Below are positions 8,547 through 17,026 of a stretch of 20,757 bases of DNA, in pieces (position 1 is the first letter of the stretch; every line of letters starts with the position of its first letter). The DNA is from Protostelium mycophagum. Its lineage: Eukaryota > Evosea > Variosea > Protosteliida > Protosteliaceae. The notes beneath the pieces are model-generated. The model did not search any database. It saw only the letters and a program-made list of their open reading frames with translations, and was not told the origin of the DNA. The stretch is from contig MZNV01002992.1 in NCBI GenBank assembly GCA_002081555.1, positions 1 through 20,757 of the forward strand, read 5' to 3'. The translations under genes and the position numbers were made by a program.

Positions 8547-10078
8547 ATGTCTTTAGAGAGTGCTATTTCTGCCCTGTCCGGCCAGCTCAACACAGTCTTA
8601 TCCAGACTCGAGCAGATCGAATCTAAGATCGCCAGCGGTGCGACGGCCTCTGCCCCCGCCGCTTCTGCCGGTTCATCTTCTGGTGAGACAGCCGCCTCTG
8701 TCCAAGAGTACCAGGCCTTGATCGACCAATTTATCGTCCCTTACGTCGAGTCCTCCAAGGCTCTCGGTGACTCTCTTGTCACCAAACAGGCCGAGCTCGT
8801 CTTAGATGCCGTTAACAAGCAGAAGCAATTCCTCGATGTCGCTTCCAAGTCCAAGAAGCCCGATGACTCCACATTCCAGAAGCTTTTGGCTCCCACCAGC
8901 GAGGCCATCGGCGCGATCACCGCCATCAAGGACTCCAAGGAGGGACGTACCTCTAAATTCGCCAACAACCTCGCCACAGTTGCTGAGGGTATCGCCGCTT
9001 TGGGATGGGTCTGTGTTTCTCCCACTCCCGGCCCTCACGTCGGTGATATGAGAGGAGGATCAGAGTTCTACTCAAACCGTATTCTCAAGGAATTCAAGGG
9101 CAACAACCAGACACAAGTCGATTTCGTCCAGCACTTCAACGGATTTTTGAAGGAGCTCCAGGCTTACATTAAGAAGCACCACACCACAGGTACTACATGG
9201 AACCCCAGAGGTGGAGATGCCGGTTCTGCCACCCCATCTGCCGCTCCCTCTGCCCCTGCTGGTCCCCCACCACCACCTGCTGGCGCTCCCGCCCCTTCTG
9301 CCGCCAAGCCCGCTGGTGACATGAACAACGTCTTTGCCGCTCTTTCCAAGGGAGAGGGTGTCACCGCCGGATTGAAGAAGGTCACCAACGACATGAAGTC
9401 CAAGAACAACCCAAACAAGAGCAGTGTTGTCCCAGCCACAGAGGCCAAGGCCCCTGCTGCTGTTGCCAAAGCTGGTGCCAAGCCCGCCGTCACAAAGCCA
9501 GCCAAGTTCGCTTTGGAGGGCAACAAATGGGTCGTTGAATACCAACAAGGAAACAAGAGTATCGTCATCAGCGAGACAGAGCCAAGACACACCGTCTACG
9601 TCTACAAATGTAACAACTCTGTTGTCCAAATCAAGGGCAAGGTCAACGCCATCACTCTTGGTATGTCATGATCTTTATTTATTTTTGTCCTTTGAAACAA
9701 AAACTCATATTTGTGCAGATGACTGCTCAAAAACCTCTATCGTCTTCGAGGACGTTGTCGCCTCTTTCGAGGTTGTTAACTGCAAGTCCGTTGAGATCCA
9801 AGTCCAGAACGCCGTTCCCTCCATCGCCATCGACAAGACCACCGGTATCCAGGTCTACCTCTCTAAGAACTCTCTCCACACTGAGATCACTACCTCTAAA
9901 TCTGATGCTATGAACGTCCTCCTCCCAGATGCCGAGAACGGATTTGTGCGTGATTTTACACAGTTGTAGATCAAGAATAGATTCTGATTTTTTGCAGGAC
10001 GAGAAGCCCATCCCCGAGCAGTACAAGACAACAGTCAGAAACGGAGCTCTCTACACCGAGATCAACTCTCACGTCTGA
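8547..10078 (+). CDS. CAP: Adenylyl cyclase-associated protein (CAP/Srv2)
   Basis: CAP recycles actin. Its N-terminal half works with cofilin to dismantle filaments, and its C-terminal half swaps ADP for ATP on G-actin. Exons 8547-9660, 9719-9945 and 9998-10078 give 473 residues, the usual length. An N-terminal oligomerisation helix (1-35) is followed by an Ala/Ser linker, the helical folded domain (about 50-210, with WVCVSPTPGPHV), a proline stretch near 239 (GPPPPPAGAPAP), a WH2-like segment (about 259-290) and the beta-helical CARP domain (about 316-473). The coding sequence is far richer in C-ending codons (GCC, ACC, ATC, AAC) than its neighbours, which fits very high expression. Large ORFs on the other strand are a by-product of this codon bias. 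Confidence 0.97.
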
Positions 10079-10304
10079 GAAATGCATCAATACATGTTGT
10101 AAAACAAATATTTTTATTGGCATGTTTTTTTGTGGACCATTGATAACTGATTGTGCTTTCATTCTGCTGAGATACATTAAAGCGCGGGAAACAAAAAGTT
10201 GCGGTAACTTCCGCAAATTTTGCGGTAGGGTTTTACGGAGTTTAGAATGGATTTTCGGGTGACGAAGGCAGTCTTCCGCGGTTACGTCTTCTGCATCAAG
10301 CACT
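10079..10304 (+). promoter_or_regulatory. CAP 3' end and promoter of the BSD-TBC-TLDc gene
   Basis: The 226-bp spacer holds a cluster of related elements before the ATG at 10305. GCGCGGGAAA (10182-10191) matches an E2F-type site. TTGCGG/CCGCAA (10199-10204, 10211-10216) is a perfect inverted repeat that includes GCGGTAA. TTGCGGTA recurs at 10220-10227, and a related CCGCGGTTAC follows near 10277. Function is inference from repetition and position. Confidence 0.4.
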
Positions 10305-13300
10305 ATGATGTCAGAGAAGGACGCCAAAAAAGCTCAAAAAGCAGCAGAAAAACTGCAAAAGAAGGAGGCTAAGGCTCAGGTTTATATGCCTATGGTATCT
10401 TGATTGACACTCGAAGGCCAAGAAAGATAAAGCAACTCGAAAGGAATCAGAGGAATACGAGAATGAAGAGGCAATCAACCTGGCAAAACTTTCAATTAAT
10501 CCTGATACCAAGAATCTCGCATCGACTTTAGCTCAGATCAAAGAGACATGGACGGCAGTTGATCCTTCAGATTTAGGTGAGAACAATCGTACCATTTTTT
10601 CAAGATAAGATCTGTTGGAAAAACACTTAAAGTGAATTGAGATCGGTATTGATGTACAAAGAGGATGAACCGTTAACAAAGGCCGAGTTAGCTCATGGCG
10701 AACTCATGTTAAAAGAATTACCACAGTTAGCAGCACTCAAAAAATCACTCGTCCCAAAACAACTCACAGAAACCAACTTTTGGTACATTATTTCACATCA
10801 CACATTTAAAGAGGTGAATGATCACAGGAGATTCTATTTCAACACGATGAAACACGCCACCGCCATCCTAAGACAACCTCTCGCGTCACCGCACATACAA
10901 CGAAAGGAGAGGACATATAAGCTGACCAGAAAACCTACCCTTAACGGCATCATCGAACGTTCTGTGAGTTTTCGTCTATTTTTCTGTCTGTTTTCTGAGA
11001 AAAATCAGGCCACAGAAGATTTTTGGCGGGAAATTTTGAACAAAGAGAACAGTGTTTTTGGAGACAGAGCCGAGGAAATTGAGCGGGAAATCAGAAAGGG
11101 GATACCCGACGCGTACAGGGGGAAGGTGGGACCGTCTCGTTGTAGATAGATGAGATGACCCGTTGTAGATATGGATGTTTATTGCCGGAGGAAGAGAGGC
11201 TATCGATACACAAGAATACCGGAATAATTATGCAGAAGCTTTGACCCGAGTATTTCCAGGTAAAATTTGTTTTATTTTGTAAAAAAAACCTCTTAGAAAA
11301 AATCACAGAACGCTCAGTATTTTTTCGCTCAAATAAAATATTATTAATCTCAAAAAAATATTATTGATTGTTGCAGGGGAGCGATCACCAGACACTTTTA
11401 TCATCGATTTCGAGCTATTACAGAATTTCGTCAGCAAAGATTTCAGCTATGAGCAACACCACCTGTCACAGGCAGGTAGAGAGGTAGGCTCGTTGTAGAT
11501 ATAATTTGGATTGTCAATGATTTAATGATATTTTTCTCGCTCATCTCCGTATATTTTCACGGTTCTTACCGCGGTTTGGGGCGCGTCAGGTCACGTCTGA
11601 TCTATTCTTAGGACGCGAATAGAATATTATGGGTTGACGCAAAAGAACACGATGCTATGCTTGATCCCAATAGACCCTACATACCAGATATCGGTATCCG
11701 CTCGTTGTAGATCGACCGGAAATTTCTCACATTTTTCAGTCAGTTTTCTTCTCCATTTCTTGGACCAATACCAAGCGTATTTTGTACTGCAAAATTACTT
11801 TAGGTCGAACCCGAAATTCACTTCTGTGACACGATTTGACATAAACTTTTACTCTGCTACCCTTTTAGCCCTTCTACAAACTCACCAGCCAGAGGTATGA
11901 CGTCATCACTCGTCAAATTTTCCGAGAATCGATTTAAAAAAATGAAAATTTACAAAGGGTAGGTGTACAAACACATGAACAAATTATCCGTTTCTCCGGA
12001 TTCCTTCAGAGAATGGTTCAGGAGGGCTTTTGTCTCTGTCGTGCCTTTCCAAACAGCACTGCGGACATTCAGTTGTTTTCTTCTAGATGGTGAGTTATAA
12101 CGTTCAATATGTTGTCTGGCCGCAGTCAATTTCATTCGGCTGCATATAAGTACCAAAAACATGATAAAGACAGGAGATATTGCGGCAGAGCCCACAGTAA
12201 TATTTGATCAATAATCACAGAAGAACACCAGACAAAACACTGGAGAATACAGTTTAACAACACAAAAATAAATCACCCTTTGATATCTTCAGGCTACAAA
12301 GAATTGTTCTCGGCTGCGCTGGCCGTTTTCAAATTAAATAGCACCAAACTGTTGACCGCCAAAACGGGGACCTCATTCTTGGAAATCATCTACGAATCCA
12401 TGAGGGAATGGCATGATGCCAGCACATTGTTGGCCCAATCCATGGAGAACAAAGTCACACAGGTAGAATCTCATCATTTTTCAATATAAAAATAAAATCT
12501 TGGAAAAATATCAATTGTAATATTTATCAAAGACGATGCATGTCTCTGTCGAATTTTCAACGAAATTTCAGTTTTGATTCACAGAAATTTCGTTGATATT
12601 TCGTCAGGAAGAACTCGAACAAACGATAAGAGCAGTGAGAGATTCACAACTGCCAGACTTTCAAAAACTAATGTCTTTACGACCCATTCTGAACGTTGAT
12701 CAGGTCCGTATTGTCTCATTGTGCACGTCTTTATTTCGATTTAAATATTCAAGTCGAATTTACCTCTTTGCAGCTGGCGGACCTTTGGGGCTGGCTTCCT
12801 GACACATACAAACTGAGGGAAGCCTCCATACTCTTCTCTACAACTCGACACGGTATCAACTACAACACGATGGTCCAGAAATGTCACGGAAAATTCCCGA
12901 CCTTCTTCGTTGTAAAGACAGAAGACCAACGGGTGTGTGGCTGGATTTTTTTCAAAAGTTGACGAATGTAGATCTTCGGGGCTTTCGTAACGTGCCCGAT
13001 CGAGAATACTGCAGAATACAGAGGTAATGGGGAGATGTTTCTCTTCTCTTTAGAGCCAAAGAAAGTGAAATACTCGTGGACACGGAGCAACACTTTGTTC
13101 TTTTACGTGAGTTTTGAATTCAAATTTTGGCGGGAAGTAACGGCCTTCAGATTAACAAGGCCGCGATTCGAATTGGTGGAGGGTAAGAGATCTGATTCTC
13201 CACCATCTACAATGCTATAATGGCAGATATTGATCTCTTCCAGCACTGGAACAGGGTTGTACATTGACATAGGTGAACGTCCATGTGAGAGTGTAATTTC

Positions 13301-13423
13301 TGACTTTTCACAGAATTGATTCACGGTACAACTGAGAGGTGTGAGACGTTTGAGAACGAGCCGTTGACGCAAGATAAGAAGGACTTCACCATAACCGCAA
13401 TCGAAGTTTATGGCTTGGAATAA
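10305..13423 (+). CDS. BSD-TBC-TLDc domain protein (TBC1D24-like)
   Basis: Sixteen exons (10305-10379, 10417-10576, 10662-10963, 11009-11125, 11169-11259, 11377-11483, 11612-11693, 11740-11894, 11963-12089, 12293-12462, 12608-12703, 12774-12932, 12972-13106, 13151-13182, 13244-13272, 13314-13423) give 648 residues. A Lys/Glu/Ala-rich N-terminal helix precedes a BSD-like module (about 83-130: LVPKQLTETNFW). A Rab-GAP TBC domain (about 205-445) with GIPxxYRGKIW follows. The TLDc domain (about 500-648) shows LFSTTRHG, VVKTED, IFGAFV, GNGEMFLF, RIGGGTGTGLYID and CETFENEPL. TBC-TLDc proteins such as TBC1D24 bind membranes and small GTPases and protect against oxidative stress. The canonical TBC IxxDxxR and YxQ fingers are not visible, so GAP activity is doubtful. 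The acceptor at 10661 is the least certain junction. Confidence 0.92.
11136..11712 (+). repeat. Identical 12-mer near the start of three introns
   Basis: CTCGTTGTAGAT occurs at 11136-11147, 11489-11500 and 11701-11712, starting 10, 5 and 7 nt after the donors of introns 4, 6 and 7 of the TBC-TLDc gene. A fourth, shorter copy (CGTTGTAGAT, 11161-11170) spans the acceptor of intron 4. GTTGTAG is also the acceptor text of introns at 17364-17422 and 17160-17202. The motif therefore looks like a 3' splice site placed next to 5' splice sites. Confidence 0.75.
12557..12596. repeat. Perfect 13-bp hairpin in intron 10 of the TBC-TLDc gene
   Basis: TCAACGAAATTTC at 12557-12569 is the exact reverse complement of 12584-12596, with a 14-nt loop. 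It ends 11 nt before the acceptor AG at 12606-12607 in a 145-nt intron. In RNA it would be a stable stem that shortens the path from the branch region to the acceptor. Confidence 0.8.
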
Positions 13424-13454
13424 ATAGTGTACAATGACCAAGACATGTTTTATT
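13419..13454. terminator. Overlapping convergent 3' ends with AATAAA on both strands
   Basis: The TBC-TLDc stop (13421-13423) lies inside AATAAA at 13419-13424. The BTB gene stop (13450-13452, minus strand) lies inside TTTATT at 13449-13454, which is AATAAA on its strand. The stops are 26 bp apart, so transcripts from the two genes must overlap at their 3' ends, unless cleavage occurs within that gap. Confidence 0.6.
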
Positions 13455-14526
13455 TCTCCGCCTTTGTTCTGCGTTCGATGATCTCATACAATGGCTGCAA
13501 GTCTATCTGAGGCCATTCCTGATTGAATGGCTTCTTGTCTTCAATATTGAACTCGAGGTGATTGTAATGGTGCCCATCACTGTAAGAACAACTGCCAGCT
13601 TTAACTCTCACACAAGCTGCAGGGCTCATGAAAGATTTGATCCACTGGGACATCCAATGACAAATTGGCGGTTTGGAGACTGCCTGGAATAGATCACGGG
13701 AGATATCGTATGATTGGGTGAAGAAGATGGCTTTGTCATTAGTTCTGTGTTGGACGCCAGGTCCATTGACGACAAATAATTGCCATGCCTCTCCCTTGAT
13801 GTTTTTTCTGACGTGCTCAATCGCTTTGGACCCAATTTGGAGTGCTTCCTTCATTATCTTATCATCTTGCATCAGAGAATCCTCCCAAAGCTTAGTTTGA
13901 TCAATTTTGCAGGTGATATTATCCAAGCCTGGAAGCGGGATTCTCAGCGAGGAACACAAGCTCACAATACTGCTGTACAGACAATGAGGGGTGAGGACTG
14001 ACGTTCCAGTGCGAAAATAAGTCTGGACCCATTCCATTTCGTGTACAGTGAACCAGAGTTGGATAGAGCCTTCTTCTTTTCTGTCTCGCCATAGTTTGGC
14101 AAGATATGACTGAGGGAATCTCAGAATCTCTGACTCCTTGAAGGCGAAAGTTTTCTGTGGGTTGAGCTGAGAGTGGAATAAGACGGTGCGCTCTTCTTTT
14201 GTCTCTGCACTTGTGTCCACTGTAAAGGCGAAAGGACCAAGCCGATCAGTGACTTCTAACAACAGAGTGACATTCATGTTGTGAGGGGGTAGAAGTCTGC
14301 CCAAAGTGAGGAAGTCCAAAATGGTGCTGAAGACCTCTGCATTAACGTCTAGATAGATGTCGCAGACAGATTTGCAATCGAGGGGGACCATGCAAGCGCC
14401 TTTCTCCCAGGCGTTGATCATTGTGGCAAGGGCACTGTCTGTGTGGAAACAGATGGTCCGTTTTAACACAGAGAAGAGAGTACCTCTCGCACTAAAGACG
14501 ACTAACTTCGAAGGTTCTAATTCCAT
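13450..14526 (-). CDS. BTB/POZ (T1-like) domain protein, intronless
   Basis: One uninterrupted ORF of 358 residues, the only clearly intronless protein gene here. Residues about 7-100 follow the T1/KCTD-type BTB pattern: a short strand (KLVVFSARGTLFSV), a segment like TL..HxDSxLATM, then DIYLDVNAEVFSTILDFLTLGRLLPP. Such domains oligomerise and often recruit substrates to cullin-3 ubiquitin ligases. The other 250 residues match nothing I know. They contain a hydrophobic LFVVNGPG segment and end in a basic helix (YEIIERRTKAEK). No membrane segment or kelch/ankyrin repeats are present, so a channel is unlikely. An adaptor role is inference. The lack of introns among intron-rich neighbours could reflect retrocopy origin or intron loss. 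Confidence 0.75.
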   Translation of the reverse strand: MELEPSKLVVFSARGTLFSVLKRTICFHTDSALATMINAWEKGACMVPLDCKSVCDIYLDVNAEVFSTILDFLTLGRLLPPHNMNVTLLLEVTDRLGPFAFTVDTSAETKEERTVLFHSQLNPQKTFAFKESEILRFPQSYLAKLWRDRKEEGSIQLWFTVHEMEWVQTYFRTGTSVLTPHCLYSSIVSLCSSLRIPLPGLDNITCKIDQTKLWEDSLMQDDKIMKEALQIGSKAIEHVRKNIKGEAWQLFVVNGPGVQHRTNDKAIFFTQSYDISRDLFQAVSKPPICHWMSQWIKSFMSPAACVRVKAGSCSYSDGHHYNHLEFNIEDKKPFNQEWPQIDLQPLYEIIERRTKAEK

Positions 14527-14873
14527 GGTTGGTGTGGCTTGAAATAATTATTGTATCTTCTGATGGCTATCTACAACTTGCAATAATGGGTCAAAATTTA
14601 ACCGAAACTTCCACGGTCATTACCGAGAAGCCATAAAATCCGGAAGCAGCAGTTGTAGTGCCTCGTTTCGCTGGGTATGAATCTCAAACGCCTTGTGATT
14701 TTTCTGGAAAGATTTTTGCTTGCCTTCTTTATTAAAAGTCCGTCACAACGTGCATATTCATGTCTGAGAAATATTTGAAACGATCGTGTGGCGGTCGGTT
14801 GTCGCTCTCCCTTTTTCGTTTAATCATAGCTTTGAAATGTCGAATTACCATTGCACCTCTGCAGCACTTCTCT
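14527..14873. promoter_or_regulatory. Intergenic region upstream of the BTB gene
   Basis: These 347 bp separate two minus-strand genes. ATTACCGAG at 14619-14627 lies 93 bp upstream of the BTB start and repeats the motif at 3242-3250. ATCTACAAC (14569-14577) is the reverse complement of the intronic GTTGTAGAT motif. I see no gene. Confidence 0.35.
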
Positions 14874-16137
14874 TCAGCAGATTATCACAGTTCTTCCAGC
14901 TAAATCTGTTCCGGACTCAGTTAGACTAAGTTTGTTGTCGGTTGTAACAAAACTCTGGAAGCAAAAGCACCACAAAAGGCACCCAAAAATTGATTCACTT
15001 TTTTTACAACACTGCGACTCTGCCGCAAGCTAAATTTAGCAGCAATAGTACGGTATCAACCGTGATGCATCACGTTTCGCGCTCTCAAAAATGACATCAA
15101 TGTCGACGAACCTCACTAACGACGGGAATCCAAAAATAGGATCCAACTTATCCTCCAACCATTTCTTGGTGTGTGGGTCTGTACATCTCAGTCAAAATGA
15201 CACCTATCAAATGTCACCTGAGGGGTATCCCGAGTTGTAGTTGGAATCGATCAGAATTTTCTCTTTAAATTTCCAGTTTTTCAACCTTGAATCTCTGATG
15301 ACCTTGGCGCAGATACTGGCGGCACTGACGATGGGAAAGAGGCTGTCCGCTTTATTTGAGACGGTTATGTCTATCTCAGGAAATTGTTGTTTCAACTTGG
15401 CTTGATACTTCGCGGGTGGTCCCACTGCATCGACGTAGACCTGTGACGTCTCATTGCAACGTCTTGAAAAGTTTGTATTGAGCATCACAACAAGTTTGCA
15501 CTGTACAAATAAACAGTATTTTTCCAAAATGATACAAAGCAAGTTAAAGTTCCAATTGTGTTTCGAAATGAATACCTCTGTGATGTTCGCACCGTGTGCG
15601 AGAGCTTTGGCGATCAAGTTGGCAGCGGAATCATGAGAGATTGTGTTCAGATTCACTTTTGATCTGTTGTTGCTTATCAAACATGTCCAATCCAAGCCTG
15701 AAAGACTTACACTCTTGACATTTTACCAGAAAGCTCTTCTGGCTCAATTACGTTGACAATGTATCCTATATCAACTAATCTACCCTCCTCTCCCTCGTCA
15801 TTCTGAAATTTTCTGATGCGATCGAAGAGATTGTCTCGTTTGACTTCGGTCAATGCTTTGGAATCTACACATGTTGGAGCCCGTCCTTCATTAAACAATT
15901 TCACATACCAGCAAAACCCATTTTGGCAAGTATACTTTTATCCTTGACGGCAACATAAGCACATCCGTAAATCATTGGACCTTTTATAATAAGATCAATC
16001 ACTCGAAGAACAATAATTAGCGATGGATGATTACCTAAGACGCATCCTCTTCCAGCCTCATCAATTCCTAATAAACAAGGCTCTTTGGACGCTACCAGTT
16101 TCTGAGCAATTCTCTCGATCGGCAATTCCTCTGCCAT
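14874..16137 (-). CDS. RNASEH2A: Ribonuclease H2 catalytic subunit A
   Basis: Cuts RNA in RNA/DNA hybrids and starts removal of ribonucleotides misincorporated into nuclear DNA. Exons read 16137-16035, 15980-15909, 15864-15711, 15663-15576, 15440-15218, 15178-15108 and 14954-14874, giving 263 residues. The type 2 RNase H active site is complete: D26 and E27 in GIDEAGRG, D143 in YVDAVG and D171 in NKADSLFP. ADSKALT (58-64) and NLNTISHDSA are further signatures. The last junction (15107 to 14955) was chosen because it restores the family's LVRFS(W/F)xT motif. Reading straight on instead gives a short unrelated tail ending in a stop. B and C subunits are not in this window. An E2F-like site lies 20 bp upstream of the ATG. 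Confidence 0.93.
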
Positions 16138-16800
16138 GTTTGTTTGTGTTTGAAAAAAGGCGGGAAATTTGGTTCGTTGTTTGCCACTGACAGTGACATT
16201 TCTGCATCACATCGTGCCACACAACAGTTTCTAGGCTTTATCAAATTTGGACGGTTTCCAATCTAAAACGGATTCTTCATCTTATGTTATGCAAGCATGA
16301 CATTGACCTGAAACGAGCAAATCATGTCCATCAACGAGTTTGAGGTTTTATTCCTTTTGGACTTCGAGATTCTTCAATCGTTTACCTTGATCATTTTGAA
16401 AAAGTGATCTCTTATGACCATTCTGGGGCTCGGGTATATTCCTGTGCACATGAGACTGCAAGTTGCAATTCAGCATCATGAAGACACTATGACAATGCCT
16501 TTTAAGTCACTTCAAAATGAATATGGTAAGAAAAATTATAAGAAGCTGGATGAACAATAGTTAAAAACTTATAGACACCACTGCTGTATCCGCTTGTGGG
16601 CTGTGGTTACCAACAGGATTGTGCTGGTTGGAGGAGACGTGTTTAAGAGATATTGGAAGGTCTGAGCATTCTCAAAAACGATTTTGCCCAAGGAGTCCAC
16701 AAAGCCTTCTCTCAGGAAGCTCTCCAGCGCTATGCCCACTCTGGACTTGATGAATCCTTTCTGTTTTTGACAGCTATAGTAATGGCTAACAGACATCCCA
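16138..16800. other. Intergenic region between RNASEH2A and the tRNA gene
   Basis: Apart from the E2F-like site I see no gene in 16170-16560. From 16569 to 16796 a 75-codon minus-strand ORF has protein-like composition (hydrophobic and charged residues in helical spacing, e.g. VGIALESFLREGFVDSLGKIV). Its start lies 5 bp from the tRNA and no domain is recognised. It may be a decayed exon or chance. Confidence 0.3.
16157..16165 (-). promoter_or_regulatory. E2F/DP-like site at the RNASEH2A promoter
   Basis: On the gene's strand the text reads TTTCCCGCC, a match to the E2F consensus, 20 bp upstream of the ATG. RNase H2 genes act with DNA replication, so S-phase control would make sense. The similar motifs at 11026-11034 and 13127-13136 lie in an exon and an intron of another gene, so motif presence alone is weak. 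Confidence 0.45.
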
Positions 16801-16870
16801 TCCGACGTGGTGTAACGGTAACATCGCTCGCTTTCACCGAGCAGCCCCGGGTTCGATTCCCGGCGTCGGA
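16801..16870 (+). tRNA. tRNA-Glu (anticodon TTC)
   Basis: The cloverleaf is complete. Acceptor stem TCCGACG pairs with CGTCGGA. The D-arm contains TGGTGTAACGGTAACA with the conserved GG of a B-box/A-box promoter. The anticodon stem GCTCG/CGAGC closes the loop CTTTCAC, which gives anticodon TTC. The T-arm CCGGG/CCCGG closes loop TTCGATT. There is no intron and CCA is not encoded, as usual in eukaryotes. The internal A and B boxes should drive RNA polymerase III. Confidence 0.95.
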
Positions 16871-16882
16871 AATTTCTTGAAC

Positions 16883-16888
16883 TTTTTT
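16883..16888 (+). terminator. RNA polymerase III T-run terminator
   Basis: Six T residues lie 12 nt downstream of the tRNA-Glu gene on the same strand, as expected for polymerase III termination. Confidence 0.8.
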
Positions 16889-17026
16889 CGGAAACCACAA
16901 TCATTTTTTCCCGGCGCTGGGTCGAGCTCTGAAGCAAAAATTTGTCACTTGGGCTCGAGCGATTCAGAAATGGCCTTTTCGAGGGCCGATTAAGACACAA
17001 GATCCAAATGCAACAACAACTGTTTC

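Noticed and set aside
9072-9629. Long minus-strand ORFs (185 and 142 codons) antisense to CAP
   Set aside because: They are by-products of the codon bias of CAP, have Gly/Trp/Ser-rich or Ala/Gly-rich low-complexity translations, and lie wholly within a well-supported exon.
13024-13053. GTAATG...TTTAG stretch looking like a 30-nt intron in the TLDc region
   Set aside because: Reading through it gives the conserved TLDc text GNGEMFLFSL, so it is exon.
14851-15033. 60-codon plus-strand ORF
   Set aside because: It is antisense to the last exon and last intron of RNASEH2A and has no protein-like features.
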